Shown piece by piece: positions 38,259 to 47,439 of a stretch of 64,000 nt of DNA. This DNA comes from Desulfosporosinus sp. Its GTDB lineage: Bacteria > Bacillota > Desulfitobacteriia > Desulfitobacteriales > Desulfitobacteriaceae. The stretch lies in NCBI GenBank assembly GCA_031292095.1, contig JARLHU010000084.1, positions 1 to 64,000 on the forward strand, read 5' to 3'. Numbering within the stretch: position 1 is the stretch's first letter; each line of letters begins with the position of its first letter. The position numbers were made by a program, and so were the translations under genes. The notes beneath the pieces are model-generated. The model was not told the DNA's origin. It did not search any database and saw only the letters and a program-made list of their open reading frames with translations.

Positions 38259-38766
38259 AGATTTATCCTCCTATGATTAGCGGGATATTTTTCCCCTACT
38301 TATAAGTAAGCTTAATAATAATTAGCCGGCTTGACCATGGATTATTCTGTATTAATTTGGATTTTTCGAATCCCACTTGATTAAATCACCCCTTTCAATA
38401 AGGGTACTAGCCGACCAGATAACGACACTTGTGCCAAATAGTCAGTCTTCTAAGTTTATTTCGCCCGTTGACGATTGCCTTGTGCAGAACAACTAGGTTA
38501 GATTTATCAATTTAAAACAAGATAGTCCATAGCAAAGAATGGCTCCAAAGAACTAAACTAATATCAACAGAAAAAACAAAGTATTCAGAACATCAGAGAA
38601 TTTGGTAAAGCGTAGTTAGCCGAGGGAAGGATGTGTAGTAGTCTCTCTATATGAAAAGTAAACAGACTGAGGGTTTTACGGGATGTTATGGATTATATGA
38701 AGCGAAACATGTCTAATCTCTAAATCAGGTGATCAAATTAAAACGAACTAATTAGGAGGCAACAAG
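38259..38766. other. Divergent region between the CobW-like gene and mtaC
   Basis: 508 bp without a gene. I looked for a cobalamin riboswitch and a -24/-12 promoter and saw neither. It must carry both promoters and a long mtaC leader; GGAGG stands eight bases before the mtaC ATG. Confidence 0.5.
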
Positions 38767-39399
38767 ATGTTTGATTTTTCAGGATTAAGTAATGCTGTTA
38801 TCGCGGGAGACGAAGATGTAGTTCTTGATTTAACTCAAAAAGCTATTAGTGCAAAGGTTGATCCACTTTCCATTATTAATGATGGACTTATTGCAGGGAT
38901 GAATGTAGTGGGTGCTCGTTTTAAAATTAACGATATGTATGTGCCGGAAGTATTGATGTCAGCTGCGGCTATGAAAGCCGGCGTGGCTCTTGTAAAGCCA
39001 TTGTTAGTGAGCGGCGAGGTTACAACTAAGGGAACGATCGTTCTTGGAACAGTTACCGGAGATTTACATGATATTGGAAAAAGTTTAGTTGGAATGATGC
39101 TGGAATGCTCAGGTTATGCTGTAATCGACTTGGGCGTGGATGTTTCAGGTGATGATTTTGTTGCTGCAGTTAAGGCCAATAATGCTGGGGTAGTGGGTCT
39201 TTCATGCATGCTGACTACGACCATGTTACAAATGAAAACAATTATTGAAGTATTAACCGCAAACGGTATACGCAAGGACGTAAAAGTCATTGTTGGTGGT
39301 GCTCCAATAACCCAAGAATTCGCAGATAATATTGGTTCAGATGGATATGCGACAGATGCTGCTGGGGCAGTTGATGTTGTAACTGCGTTATTAAACTAA
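38767..39399 (+). CDS. mtaC: Methanol-type corrinoid protein
   Basis: 210-residue corrinoid protein that carries the methyl group on its cobamide cobalt. N-terminal helical cap (residues 1-85) and a B12-binding Rossmann domain with the cobalt-ligating histidine His101 in GDLHDIGK, the SCMLTTTM segment and GGAPITQEFA. It is directly followed by mtaB (24-bp gap), which gives the methanol assignment. A second corrinoid protein at 42.5 kb is a paralogue. Confidence 0.92.
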   Translation: MFDFSGLSNAVIAGDEDVVLDLTQKAISAKVDPLSIINDGLIAGMNVVGARFKINDMYVPEVLMSAAAMKAGVALVKPLLVSGEVTTKGTIVLGTVTGDLHDIGKSLVGMMLECSGYAVIDLGVDVSGDDFVAAVKANNAGVVGLSCMLTTTMLQMKTIIEVLTANGIRKDVKVIVGGAPITQEFADNIGSDGYATDAAGAVDVVTALLN

Positions 39400-39423
39400 C
39401 TAAGAAACAAAGGAGGGAATATT

Positions 39424-40797
39424 GTGACTGTAAAATTTACTGAATTAGCTTACACTAACGTGGATGAATTCGTTTATGGAACTGCCAAGAAACCCGTAAA
39501 ATGTGCTAATGGAATGGTTATCGGTGGGGGAACAGTTTACCCAGAACTGAACTGTACCCTGCCAATGATGATGATCACTGAAGAAACTATGCCGAAAGTT
39601 TTGGCGCAGTATGAAGAAATGATTCACGGTGTCTGTTCTATGGGCGTTGAATTAAAAGTTCCTGGTATGTTAGTCGAAATTGAACTTCTACCTCCATGTA
39701 CCTTTAATCCTCAATGGGGAATTGATGTTACTAAAGTTGTTAAAGGCGTAATGAAGGAATATGAAACGAAGTTTGGTCTTAAAAGCTTGTTAAGAATGAC
39801 ACCTGTTGATGTTCGCGAAGGTAAGACTATTAAACATATGTATAAAGGCGCAGAATGGGATCAAGTCATCGATACTATGAAGGGTTGCGCTGCAAACGGA
39901 GCAGACTTCTTAGCGATCGAATCTATTGGCGGAAAACACCTGCACGATGAATCGGTTATGAATATTGACCTTCCTAAGGCTGTATTTTCTTTAGGAATCG
40001 TCGGCTGCCGTGATATGAAAATTTTGTGGGATGAAATTGTAAAAATTTCGGCCGAATATAATGTTTTGCCTTCTGGAGATACTGCCTGTGGTTTTGCTAA
40101 TACATCGATGGTCATGGGTCACAAGAATTTTATTCCTAAAGTTTTTGCTGCTATTGACCGGGTTATGTGTGCCGTCAGAACTATGGTAGCAGTCGAATCC
40201 GGTGCCGTTGGACCGGATAAAGATTGCGGTTATGAAGGGGTTTATCTCAAAGCTATTACTGGAACACCAATTTCCATGGAAGGAAGAGTAGCCGCTTGTG
40301 CTCATTCCAGTGCAGTTGGTAACGTTTCCTTAGCCTTGGCAGATTGCTGGAGTAATGAATCCGTAGAAAATGTAAGATTGTTAGGCAATATGGCTCCTAC
40401 TGTATCCATGGAGCAACTTGCCTATGATTGTCGCCAAATGAACGTAGCAACAGCTAAAGGCTTTGCACTTCAAATGAGAGATATCCTTGTGGAATCCGAC
40501 AATAAGTACGACCCTACTGCCTACATTATGACTCCTAGCGTCGTTCTGAAAATCGCCGGTGAGATCATTAAAGGCAAAACTCATTTTGAACGGACGAAAA
40601 TTGCTGCTGGCGTTACGATTACGGAATTACGTACAGCTGCTCAAGCAGGTCTCTTAGAGCTTGGTCCTAAAGAAATGAAATATCTAGATATTTTCGAAAA
40701 GCAACTTAAAAGTATTCCAGAGGACGAAGCTAAGTTTATAGCAGATATGATTAAAGCTAATCCTAAACACGATCTGGGTATGTATGACATTTCTTAG
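39424..40797 (+). CDS. mtaB: Methanol:corrinoid methyltransferase
   Basis: 457 residues, zinc-dependent TIM-barrel enzyme that moves the methyl of methanol onto MtaC. The N-terminus KFTELAYTNVDEFVYGTAKK matches MtaB proteins. The three zinc ligands known from Methanosarcina MtaB (Glu164, Cys220, Cys269) have clear counterparts at Glu166 (AIESIGG), Cys222 (DTACGFAN) and Cys268 (DKDCGYEG), so it should be active. GTG start after GGAGGG. A terminator follows. Confidence 0.93.
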   Translation: MTVKFTELAYTNVDEFVYGTAKKPVKCANGMVIGGGTVYPELNCTLPMMMITEETMPKVLAQYEEMIHGVCSMGVELKVPGMLVEIELLPPCTFNPQWGIDVTKVVKGVMKEYETKFGLKSLLRMTPVDVREGKTIKHMYKGAEWDQVIDTMKGCAANGADFLAIESIGGKHLHDESVMNIDLPKAVFSLGIVGCRDMKILWDEIVKISAEYNVLPSGDTACGFANTSMVMGHKNFIPKVFAAIDRVMCAVRTMVAVESGAVGPDKDCGYEGVYLKAITGTPISMEGRVAACAHSSAVGNVSLALADCWSNESVENVRLLGNMAPTVSMEQLAYDCRQMNVATAKGFALQMRDILVESDNKYDPTAYIMTPSVVLKIAGEIIKGKTHFERTKIAAGVTITELRTAAQAGLLELGPKEMKYLDIFEKQLKSIPEDEAKFIADMIKANPKHDLGMYDIS

Positions 40798-40832
40798 AAT
40801 TATTACTGAATATTAATTCATAAATTGTTATG

Positions 40833-40883
40833 GCGCTCAAATCTCCCGTGTGTAGTATTGGTACCTGACGGGGATTTGAGTGC
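40833..40883 (+). terminator. Terminator hairpin after mtaB
   Basis: GCGCTCAAATC-t-CCCGT pairs with ACGGG-g-ATTTGAGTGC (one G-T), 36 bp after the stop. The T-run is loose (TTTGTGG...ATATTTTT). Confidence 0.6.
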
Positions 40884-41180
40884 TTTGTGGCATTATATTT
40901 TTGCATTTAATTATTAGAATATTCTAAATATATTACTTAAAACGGCAAATAATCATTTTTTTATGCTATACTATATATAGTGACTCCTCTGCATAAACCT
41001 ATTTTGCATCACAAAGGCTGTAAATGGTATCGATTAGACTTTTTACCGAGGAATCAATATATATAGGCTTAATACAAGGCATAGCGGTTACTAATCTAAA
41101 TTGAGTATGTAGCAAGTGTCAAGGAGGTTACGGTTCTCAGGGACTTTCTAAAGTGTGAAATTGACTGCGGAGGTGGGAAT
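40884..41180. other. Leader region of the PocR-AraC regulator gene
   Basis: About 300 bp, AT-rich in its first half (TATACTATATATAG near 40970), without a gene. The promoter of the regulator gene should lie here. Confidence 0.4.
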
Positions 41181-42500
41181 GTGAATCAAGCAAACATTAC
41201 TCCAGAAGAGGAATCACAATGGCTAGAGAAACTAGTAGGACGGAACCTGCTGGAAAAAATGTTATGTTCTTTTTCAAAATCTACTGGTTTAAAAGCGATA
41301 CTAGTTGATACGCGGGGAAATACGCTTGTTTCTACTGATCATGAGATTATGGATTGTAGTTTCTGTAGAAAGATCAGGTCTGATAGCTCTGGAACACGAA
41401 AATGTCAGCGCTCATACGCACGAGCATGTACTGAAGCAGCTAAATATGGTGAGCCTTATATATTTCGATGTCATGCAGGCTTGATAATGTGGGCAGCACC
41501 AATTGTATTAAATGAATATGTTTTCTCCATTATTTGTGGACAAGTTCTTATGTGGGAACCGGAAGATTATTTTTTGGAAGAAATTGAGGAAATGGTCAAA
41601 GGACTTGATGTGGATGTTTCTGCGGTCAAGTGGGCAGCTGCTCAGTTAGAGGTCATGTCAAGTGATAAGGTACAAGCGGCGGCAGACCTTTTGTTTATCG
41701 TAGCTAATCAAATCATGAAAAGCGGTATGACTGTCTTGGCACAAAGAAGGAACATCACTGCCCAACAGGCGAGGCTGGCAGAAGAAATACAGGCTCGTAA
41801 ACGTTCCGAAGTTGCTATGCGTACGATTGAGTCGAGAGCGGTTAGCTCAAGTTCTTTGGACAAGGAACATGAGCTAAAGACGATGGTGCGCAATGGTCAA
41901 AAGCTAGCGGCCCAACAACTACTTGAAAACTTATTAGTTGATATAATAGAAATTAATTCGGAGCATATCGATACGGTTAAAGCAAGAGTAGTTGAACTAG
42001 TTGTAATCATTTCAAGGGCGGCCGTAGATGGAGGCGCGGACTTAAGTGTTATTTTACAGCAAAACTCATTATTTTATCTGGAGTTGCTTAAAATAACGAA
42101 GTCTGAGGAAATCTGTATCTGGTCCAGAGATATGTTAGAAACATTTATGAACCAAATAGATCTTAACAAAGATCAAAAGAATCTCCAAGCTATTCAGAAA
42201 GCTGCCGAATATATTCGAGAGAATTTTCGTAAGAAGATAACGATTGAGGATATAGCACAGGTAGTTTATCTCAGCCCATGTTACGTCAGCAGAATTTTCA
42301 AACAGGGTCTTGGCTGCACGTTGATGGAATATCTGACTCAAATAAGGGTAGAAAAAGCTAAAACAATGTTAAAAGACCCTAAATATAATGTTATGCAGGC
42401 TGCTGAAGAGAGTGGTTTTGAGGATCCTGCCTACTTTACCAGGGTTTTTAAGAAGCTTGAGGGAATTACTCCAAGTAGATTTAAGCAATACGCTTTGTAA
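41181..42500 (+). CDS. PocR-domain AraC family transcriptional regulator
   Basis: 439 residues. An N-terminal PocR sensory domain (about 15-145) has the cysteine set CSFCRKI, RKCQRSYARAC and RCHAGLIMWAAP; PocR domains bind small hydrocarbon-type ligands in known cases such as propanediol. A linker with a coiled coil follows, then two AraC helix-turn-helix units (ITIEDIAQVVYLSPCYVSR and VMQAAEESGFEDPAYFTRVF). GTG start. It lies between mtaB and the second corrinoid gene and is the natural candidate regulator of both methyltransferase units, sensing methanol or another methyl donor. Confidence 0.92.
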   Translation: MNQANITPEEESQWLEKLVGRNLLEKMLCSFSKSTGLKAILVDTRGNTLVSTDHEIMDCSFCRKIRSDSSGTRKCQRSYARACTEAAKYGEPYIFRCHAGLIMWAAPIVLNEYVFSIICGQVLMWEPEDYFLEEIEEMVKGLDVDVSAVKWAAAQLEVMSSDKVQAAADLLFIVANQIMKSGMTVLAQRRNITAQQARLAEEIQARKRSEVAMRTIESRAVSSSSLDKEHELKTMVRNGQKLAAQQLLENLLVDIIEINSEHIDTVKARVVELVVIISRAAVDGGADLSVILQQNSLFYLELLKITKSEEICIWSRDMLETFMNQIDLNKDQKNLQAIQKAAEYIRENFRKKITIEDIAQVVYLSPCYVSRIFKQGLGCTLMEYLTQIRVEKAKTMLKDPKYNVMQAAEESGFEDPAYFTRVFKKLEGITPSRFKQYAL

Positions 42501-42531
42501 ACCTATGCAGTTACCGAGGGAGTGGATTCTG

Positions 42532-43212
42532 TTGATAACTCCAGAATTAGGCTTAATAACTAAGGCTTTAATACAGGGACAGGCTAACCGGGTGAAAACT
42601 CTCACCGTTCTAGCGATTGAGAACGGGATAGAACCCCTAACAGTCCTTGAAAAGGCGTTAATGCCAGGCATGGAGGAAATTGGTGAACAATTTAGGGGTA
42701 AAATTATTTATATATCGGATGTGTTAATCGCTTCACGGGCAATGCATGCGGGGTTGCATGTATTGAAGCCGTTCTTGTCGAATCCACAGCAATCTTCGCT
42801 CGGTAAAGTAGTTATCGGTACTGTAGCCGGGGATTTACATGATATTGGTAAGAACTTAATCGTCATGATGTTTCGTGGTGCGGGATTAGAAGTCATTGAT
42901 CTTGGAGTTGATGTCCAGCCCGAGGACTTTGCACAAGCAATTATAGACCACCAACCCGACATCCTCGGCATGTCTGCTATGCTTACGACCACTTTAGGTA
43001 TGATGTCTGAGACAATAAGGGAACTGGATCGTCGTGATCTGCGGAATAAAGTTAAGATAATTATTGGGGGAAGTCCAGCGACCAAAGAATTTGCACGTGC
43101 TATCAATGCAGATGGTTTTGCTACCGATGTAATGAAAGCTGTTGATTTAGCAATGAAAATTATTAAAGAAGGAAAAGAAAACGTAAACCACACTCAATAC
43201 TTGCCTCAATAA
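42532..43212 (+). CDS. Second corrinoid methyl-carrier protein
   Basis: 226 residues from the TTG at 42532, which has GGGAG nine bases upstream; the frame is open further upstream only because it overlaps the regulator gene. The cobalt ligand histidine is in GDLHDIGKN, followed by MLTTTLG and GGSPATKEFA. It is a paralogue of the MtaC at 38.8 kb but has no methanol methyltransferase beside it. The next genes are a methyl-THF methyltransferase and a corrinoid reactivator, so it may accept methyls from a different donor or hand them to THF. Confidence 0.87.
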   Translation: MITPELGLITKALIQGQANRVKTLTVLAIENGIEPLTVLEKALMPGMEEIGEQFRGKIIYISDVLIASRAMHAGLHVLKPFLSNPQQSSLGKVVIGTVAGDLHDIGKNLIVMMFRGAGLEVIDLGVDVQPEDFAQAIIDHQPDILGMSAMLTTTLGMMSETIRELDRRDLRNKVKIIIGGSPATKEFARAINADGFATDVMKAVDLAMKIIKEGKENVNHTQYLPQ

Positions 43213-43233
43213 CGAAAAATCAAAACATACGAT

Positions 43234-43297
43234 ATAAGGCATATGAAAGAAAATAACAAGTCAAAGATGCCTTGGATATTTTCTTTTATATACCTAA
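43234..43297 (+). repeat. Shortened copy of the 164-bp repeat (family 1, copy C)
   Basis: Begins ATAAGGCATATGAAAGAAAA exactly like copies A and B, then keeps ATGCC-TGGATATTTT and ends with CCTAA, but about 100 central bases are missing. The remaining arms (GAAAGAAAATA and TATTTTCTTTT) still pair as a stem. Confidence 0.65.
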
Positions 43298-43299
43298 AT

Positions 43300-43353
43300 A
43301 AGAAAAAGAGGAGCAATGATTCCAGATTCAGATTCATTGCTCCTCTTTTTCTT
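43300..43353. terminator. Perfect 20-bp terminator stem after the second corrinoid gene
   Basis: AAGAAAAAGAGGAGCAATGA pairs perfectly with 43334-43353, with a 14-base loop; TTTTTCTT closes the plus-strand side. Directly abuts repeat copy C. Confidence 0.8.
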
Positions 43354-43650
43354 TATCAGAGTCTTAAATATTAGGAACACTGAGTATAAACAAAGCTGTG
43401 CCTGAAATTTTAGTAAAGATTGATCAAGATAAAACAAGAATATCCATATATAAAACAATGATTTAAGACTAAAATTATAATATCAATTATCTAGATTATT
43501 CACGCTAGATAATAAATTTAGTTTTTTAGCTAATAGATTAGAGGTAAATTAGCAGAACAATTCAGCTTAAGCTAAAAGAGGGCAGTTTGCCGGTCACAAG
43601 AATGAGTGGACTAATTCTAATATCCTTATTTAATTGAAGGAGGAAAAGCA
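43354..43650. other. Upstream region of the methyl-THF methyltransferase gene
   Basis: About 300 bp without a gene. It contains the perfect inverted repeat at 43487-43514 and an AT-rich stretch likely to include the promoter. Confidence 0.45.
43487..43514. promoter_or_regulatory. Candidate operator: ATTATCTAG-N10-CTAGATAAT
   Basis: Perfect 9-bp arms separated by ten bases, 136 bp upstream of the methyltransferase start. The size fits a regulator dimer site; which protein binds is unknown. Confidence 0.5.
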
Positions 43651-44448
43651 ATGTTAGTTGTAGGAGAGCTTATTAATGCCAGTCGTAAAGCCATCGGTGC
43701 GGCCATCAAAGAACAAAATGTTGAATTTATCCAAAAGGTAGCAAAGGATCAGTTTGAGGCGGGAGCACATTATATTGATGTTAACGCCGGCATCTTTCTT
43801 GATAAGGAACCCGAATACCTTGCCTGGCTTGTCAAAACTGTTCAGGAAGTCGTTGATTGTCCCTGCTGCTTAGACAGTCCTGACCCAAAGGCGATCGCAG
43901 CGGCATTTGCAGTACACAAAGGCATACCAATGATTAACTCTATCTCACTTGAAAAAGCTCGCTACGACGCATTACTACCTGTGCTTTCTGGAACGGACCT
44001 AAAAGTTGTGGCTCTTTGCATGAGTGATGCTGGAATGCCAGAAACAATGGCTGATCGGGTAAAAATTGCCGACAAGCTCATTAATGGGCTCGTCCAAGCC
44101 AATGTACCGATCGGTAACATTTATGTAGATCCATTGGTACAACCAATCTCTGTAAACAACACGTTTGCTATGGAGTTTATAAATTCTGTTGAAGCCATTA
44201 TGACCCAGTTTAAAGGAGTTCATACGATGTGCGGGCTGTCTAACATATCCTATGGCCTGCCAGAACGGAAATTCATGAATCGTGGCTTTGCAGTTATGGC
44301 CATTGCCAAAGGGCTGGACGGTATGATTGTTGACCCGTTGGACAAAATGATGATGGCTAATATAGTCACAGCTGAGGCGCTGGCTGGACGAGACGCATAC
44401 TGTGCCAAATATCTTAAGGCTTTCCGCAACAAACAATTCGAATTTTAA
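43651..44448 (+). CDS. Methyltetrahydrofolate:corrinoid methyltransferase (MtgA/AcsE-like)
   Basis: 265-residue pterin-binding TIM barrel. Landmarks are VVGELINASRKAIG, the pterin-site GAHYIDVNAGI, CCLDSPDPKAI, NSISLEK and MCGLSNISYGLPERKFMNR. It exchanges a methyl group between a methylated corrinoid protein and tetrahydrofolate, thereby linking methanol (or another donor) to the Wood-Ljungdahl methyl branch. GGAGG precedes the ATG. It opens the run of genes that continues with DUF1638, the ASKHA protein and DUF6951. Confidence 0.91.
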   Translation: MLVVGELINASRKAIGAAIKEQNVEFIQKVAKDQFEAGAHYIDVNAGIFLDKEPEYLAWLVKTVQEVVDCPCCLDSPDPKAIAAAFAVHKGIPMINSISLEKARYDALLPVLSGTDLKVVALCMSDAGMPETMADRVKIADKLINGLVQANVPIGNIYVDPLVQPISVNNTFAMEFINSVEAIMTQFKGVHTMCGLSNISYGLPERKFMNRGFAVMAIAKGLDGMIVDPLDKMMMANIVTAEALAGRDAYCAKYLKAFRNKQFEF

Positions 44449-44600
44449 GGTTAATATAGCAATTCTAAATCCCTTTCTCTAGCAATAAAATGGGATGTTC
44501 TTTTAACAGAAGAACGTAAATATGGAAAATAGGTCAATGCACGAAAGATGTCATTGGCCTATTTGAAGACAAAGTTTACTATGATGTGAGGGGATCCGCC

Positions 44601-45260
44601 ATAAAGATTAAACTCATCGGTTGTGATTCCACCAAGAACGAAGTTTGTTCGCTGGGAATTCCAGAAACTATGGATTATGAGTTCCTTGATTTCAATTACC
44701 ACGGCAAACCAGATCTGCTTCATGTACGACTTCAGGAAATTATTGACCAAAGCCAGGATTACGATCTGATTATTACGACCTATAGTCGATGTTCAAATGT
44801 CGTCGTCGGTTTGCTTTCCCAAGGGGTACCGTTATTATTGCCAAGAACTCATGATTGTATCTCCCTTCTGCTTGGTTCGAACGAAAGGCAACTTAAGTTG
44901 CTCAAGCAAAATCCGGGAACTTACTATTTCAGTCGAGGGTGGTTGGACTATGGTCGGACTCCCTATGCTGAGTACCTAGAATACGTCGATCGTTTTGGAC
45001 AGGAAAAAGCTGCAGATCTAATTAAAATGTTATATGGTAGTTATAATAAAGCGGTTCTTATCGTTACACTGGGAACGAAAGACATCGAGAGATACCGAGA
45101 GAAAGTTCGCAAGATTGCTGACTTCTTCGGGTGGGACGTGGGTGAAGAAGAAGGGGATCTTCATCTGTTAACCGCCGTATTAAATGGAAGCATTCGGGAA
45201 GACACAGTGTATGTCGAACCGGGACAGATGATTACAGTAGATATACTGGCAGGAGGTTAA
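44601..45260 (+). CDS. DUF1638 domain protein
   Basis: About 219 residues, DUF1638 family (LIGCDSTKNEV ... LIITTYSRCSNVVVGL ... LPRTHDCISLLLGS). These proteins occur with corrinoid methyltransferases; the role is unknown. The start is unusual: GAGGGG is seven bases before an ATA codon at 44601, which starts exactly at the usual family N-terminus (IKIKLIGC). The only standard start in frame, GTG at 44586, overlaps the ribosome site. I therefore propose ATA as start, with GTG 44586 as the alternative. The next gene begins three bases after the stop. Confidence 0.8.
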   Translation: MKIKLIGCDSTKNEVCSLGIPETMDYEFLDFNYHGKPDLLHVRLQEIIDQSQDYDLIITTYSRCSNVVVGLLSQGVPLLLPRTHDCISLLLGSNERQLKLLKQNPGTYYFSRGWLDYGRTPYAEYLEYVDRFGQEKAADLIKMLYGSYNKAVLIVTLGTKDIERYREKVRKIADFFGWDVGEEEGDLHLLTAVLNGSIREDTVYVEPGQMITVDILAGG

Positions 45261-45263
45261 TTT

Positions 45264-47099
45264 ATGCAAATAACAATACTCCCAAATCGCGTCATGACAA
45301 CTCTGGAAAATGAAACATTAATGGAAGCGTTAATTCGTCATCATCTTCCTGTACAGAATATTTGTAATGGCGAAGGGACTTGCGGTAAATGCAAAGTTCG
45401 GATGACAGGACATGTCCCTCCACCGAGTGATCACGATTTAGAGCATCTTAATGAGACCGAGTTAAAGGCCGGAATTCGACTTGCCTGTGCTGTAACGCCT
45501 GTAGAGGGAATGATCATTGAACTCAATTTTGTAGAAAGCCAGGATCGGAAAGAAGGTGTCCTCCTCGGCTTAAAGGCAACTAGCTTAGATCCCGGCCTTG
45601 AAAAGGTGTTTGTAAAAACCAGTGTACCATCGCTAGCGGATGAGCGGGGAGACTGGGACCGTTTTGTGGATGAGCTAAGTAGCACTACGGGTAAGAGCTA
45701 TGATAAAGCAAGTCTCCATGTCCTCAGAAAAGTTTCAGAGGTCATACGAACGGGCGAATTCGCCCTAACGGCTACGATTTATAGGGACGAAATTTTAGAT
45801 ATTGAAGCGGGTGATACAACAAAACGGTTGTATGGTGTGGCAATCGATATTGGCACAACCAGTGTGGCGGTGGCCTTAGTCGATCTGAACCAGGGAAATA
45901 TCATGAAGGTTGTCTCCGCTGAAAATCAACAAACTGCCTATGGCGCAGATGTAATTTCTCGTATTACCTATGCTCGTGAAAGTCAAGAGAATGCCTTGAC
46001 TCTACGTGCCGCCGTTAGAGGAACAATTAATCACCTACTGGAAGAACTTGCCGCCCAAACGAATGTGAGCAAGAACGAGATGTACAAGATGACGCTCGTT
46101 GGCAATACTACGATGCATCATCTCTTCATTGGTTTAGAAATATCTCATTTGGCAGTATCACCCTTCGTCTCCGTTTGTAATAGACCGTTGGAATTCACGG
46201 CGGAAGAATTGGGAATGGAAATTAATTCTCAAGCAAAAATCATATTTTTGCCGAACATTGGAAGTTTTGTTGGAGCAGATACGGTAGGGGCAATAATGGG
46301 GACGCCAGTGGCCCTTGAAGCAGGCAATCACTTGCTGATTGACTTAGGAACCAACTGTGAATTATTTCTAAAAACAGAAGATACGATGATAGCCTGTTCC
46401 ACAGCCGCCGGGCCTGCCTTTGAGGGGGCTGGCATAGCTCATGGAATGAGGGCGAAAATTGGAGCTATTGAAGGTGTGACCCTTACCGAAGAAGGTGGAG
46501 TAACCTGTCAAGTGATCGGAGAGCAGGAACCCATAGGGATTTGCGGATCAGGTCTTATTGAGGGAATTGACGAGCTGAGAAAAGTTGGGGTCGTTAATAA
46601 ACAGGGAAAGATTGTCGACCCGGAAAAGGCACAAACGCTTGCCCCGGAGCTGCTCAAACGGATTCGTATGGGTGAAAAAGGTCGTGAATTTGTCTTAGCT
46701 TATGGGACTGATCAAGGGTTTGATGTGACTTTATGTCAAAAAGACATCGGAGAATTGCAGTTAGCCAAAGGTGCGGTATGCGCAGGAATTAAGACGTTGG
46801 TAGAAATGGCCAAAATATCTATAGCGGATCTCAATTCGGTGACTTTATCCGGAACGTTTGCAACATATCTTAAGGCCAACAATATCTTAAATATTGGCCT
46901 TGTACCGGATATTGCCCCAGAGAAGATTAAGACGGTGGGCAATGCGGCCCATGTCGGCGCGCTTTTAGCTCTGATTGACCACCATGAACTCGCTAAGGCA
47001 GGAGAGTTATATCGTAGGATTAGTCATGTCGAACTAGGCGGGAGCCCCAAATTTTCTAATTATTTTATGACCAGTATGTACCTTGAACGGAATAGCTGA
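45264..47099 (+). CDS. Corrinoid reductive activator (2Fe-2S plus ASKHA, RamA/RACo-like)
   Basis: 611 residues. An N-terminal plant-type 2Fe-2S domain has CNGEGTCGKC and a distal LACAV cysteine; the C-terminal two thirds is the ASKHA ATPase (DUF4445) with AIDIGTTSVAVALVDL, LIDLGTNCELFL and the GICGSGLIEGIDEL segment. These enzymes use ATP to drive reduction of accidentally oxidised Co(II) corrinoid to active Co(I). It should serve the MtaC and the second corrinoid protein. AGGAGG lies just before the ATG, inside the end of the DUF1638 gene. Confidence 0.92.
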   Translation: MQITILPNRVMTTLENETLMEALIRHHLPVQNICNGEGTCGKCKVRMTGHVPPPSDHDLEHLNETELKAGIRLACAVTPVEGMIIELNFVESQDRKEGVLLGLKATSLDPGLEKVFVKTSVPSLADERGDWDRFVDELSSTTGKSYDKASLHVLRKVSEVIRTGEFALTATIYRDEILDIEAGDTTKRLYGVAIDIGTTSVAVALVDLNQGNIMKVVSAENQQTAYGADVISRITYARESQENALTLRAAVRGTINHLLEELAAQTNVSKNEMYKMTLVGNTTMHHLFIGLEISHLAVSPFVSVCNRPLEFTAEELGMEINSQAKIIFLPNIGSFVGADTVGAIMGTPVALEAGNHLLIDLGTNCELFLKTEDTMIACSTAAGPAFEGAGIAHGMRAKIGAIEGVTLTEEGGVTCQVIGEQEPIGICGSGLIEGIDELRKVGVVNKQGKIVDPEKAQTLAPELLKRIRMGEKGREFVLAYGTDQGFDVTLCQKDIGELQLAKGAVCAGIKTLVEMAKISIADLNSVTLSGTFATYLKANNILNIGLVPDIAPEKIKTVGNAAHVGALLALIDHHELAKAGELYRRISHVELGGSPKFSNYFMTSMYLERNS

Positions 47100-47124
47100 T
47101 TTTTTAGATTGGGAGGGCATTTTG

Positions 47125-47439
47125 ATGGCGACAGGAGTTATACACAGCGGTGTTTGCGGTTTTACTATTACTGTCAAAGCAGTTTGCGATGACGGTCATA
47201 AGGTGAAACTGGACATAACAAGTGATTGTCCTAATTATCAAAAGATAGCGAAAGAATTAACGGAAGTTGATGCCTTCAAAGAAATATTTCAAAAACTCCA
47301 TCTGGGGACAGTTTATCAGGCGTTTGCCAAATATAGCCCGCATCCCAGTTGTCCTGGGGTTTCAGGAATTATGAAAACAATTGAAGTGGCAGCAGGCTTG
47401 GCGTTGCCGCAAAATGCTAATATTAGCGTCACTAAGTAA
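47125..47439 (+). CDS. DUF6951 family protein of corrinoid methyltransferase clusters
   Basis: 104 residues from the ATG at 47125 (GGGAGG upstream). Compact protein with several cysteines (HSGVCGF, ITSDCPNY, SPHPSCPGVSG), resembling the small DUF6951 proteins found beside ASKHA and methyltransferase genes. Function unknown; the conserved cysteines could bind a metal or cluster. Last gene of this run. Confidence 0.75.
   Translation: MATGVIHSGVCGFTITVKAVCDDGHKVKLDITSDCPNYQKIAKELTEVDAFKEIFQKLHLGTVYQAFAKYSPHPSCPGVSGIMKTIEVAAGLALPQNANISVTK

Noticed and set aside
38259-38766. Possible cobalamin riboswitch before mtaC
   Set aside because: No B12-box-like conserved core or regulatory stem could be found by eye.
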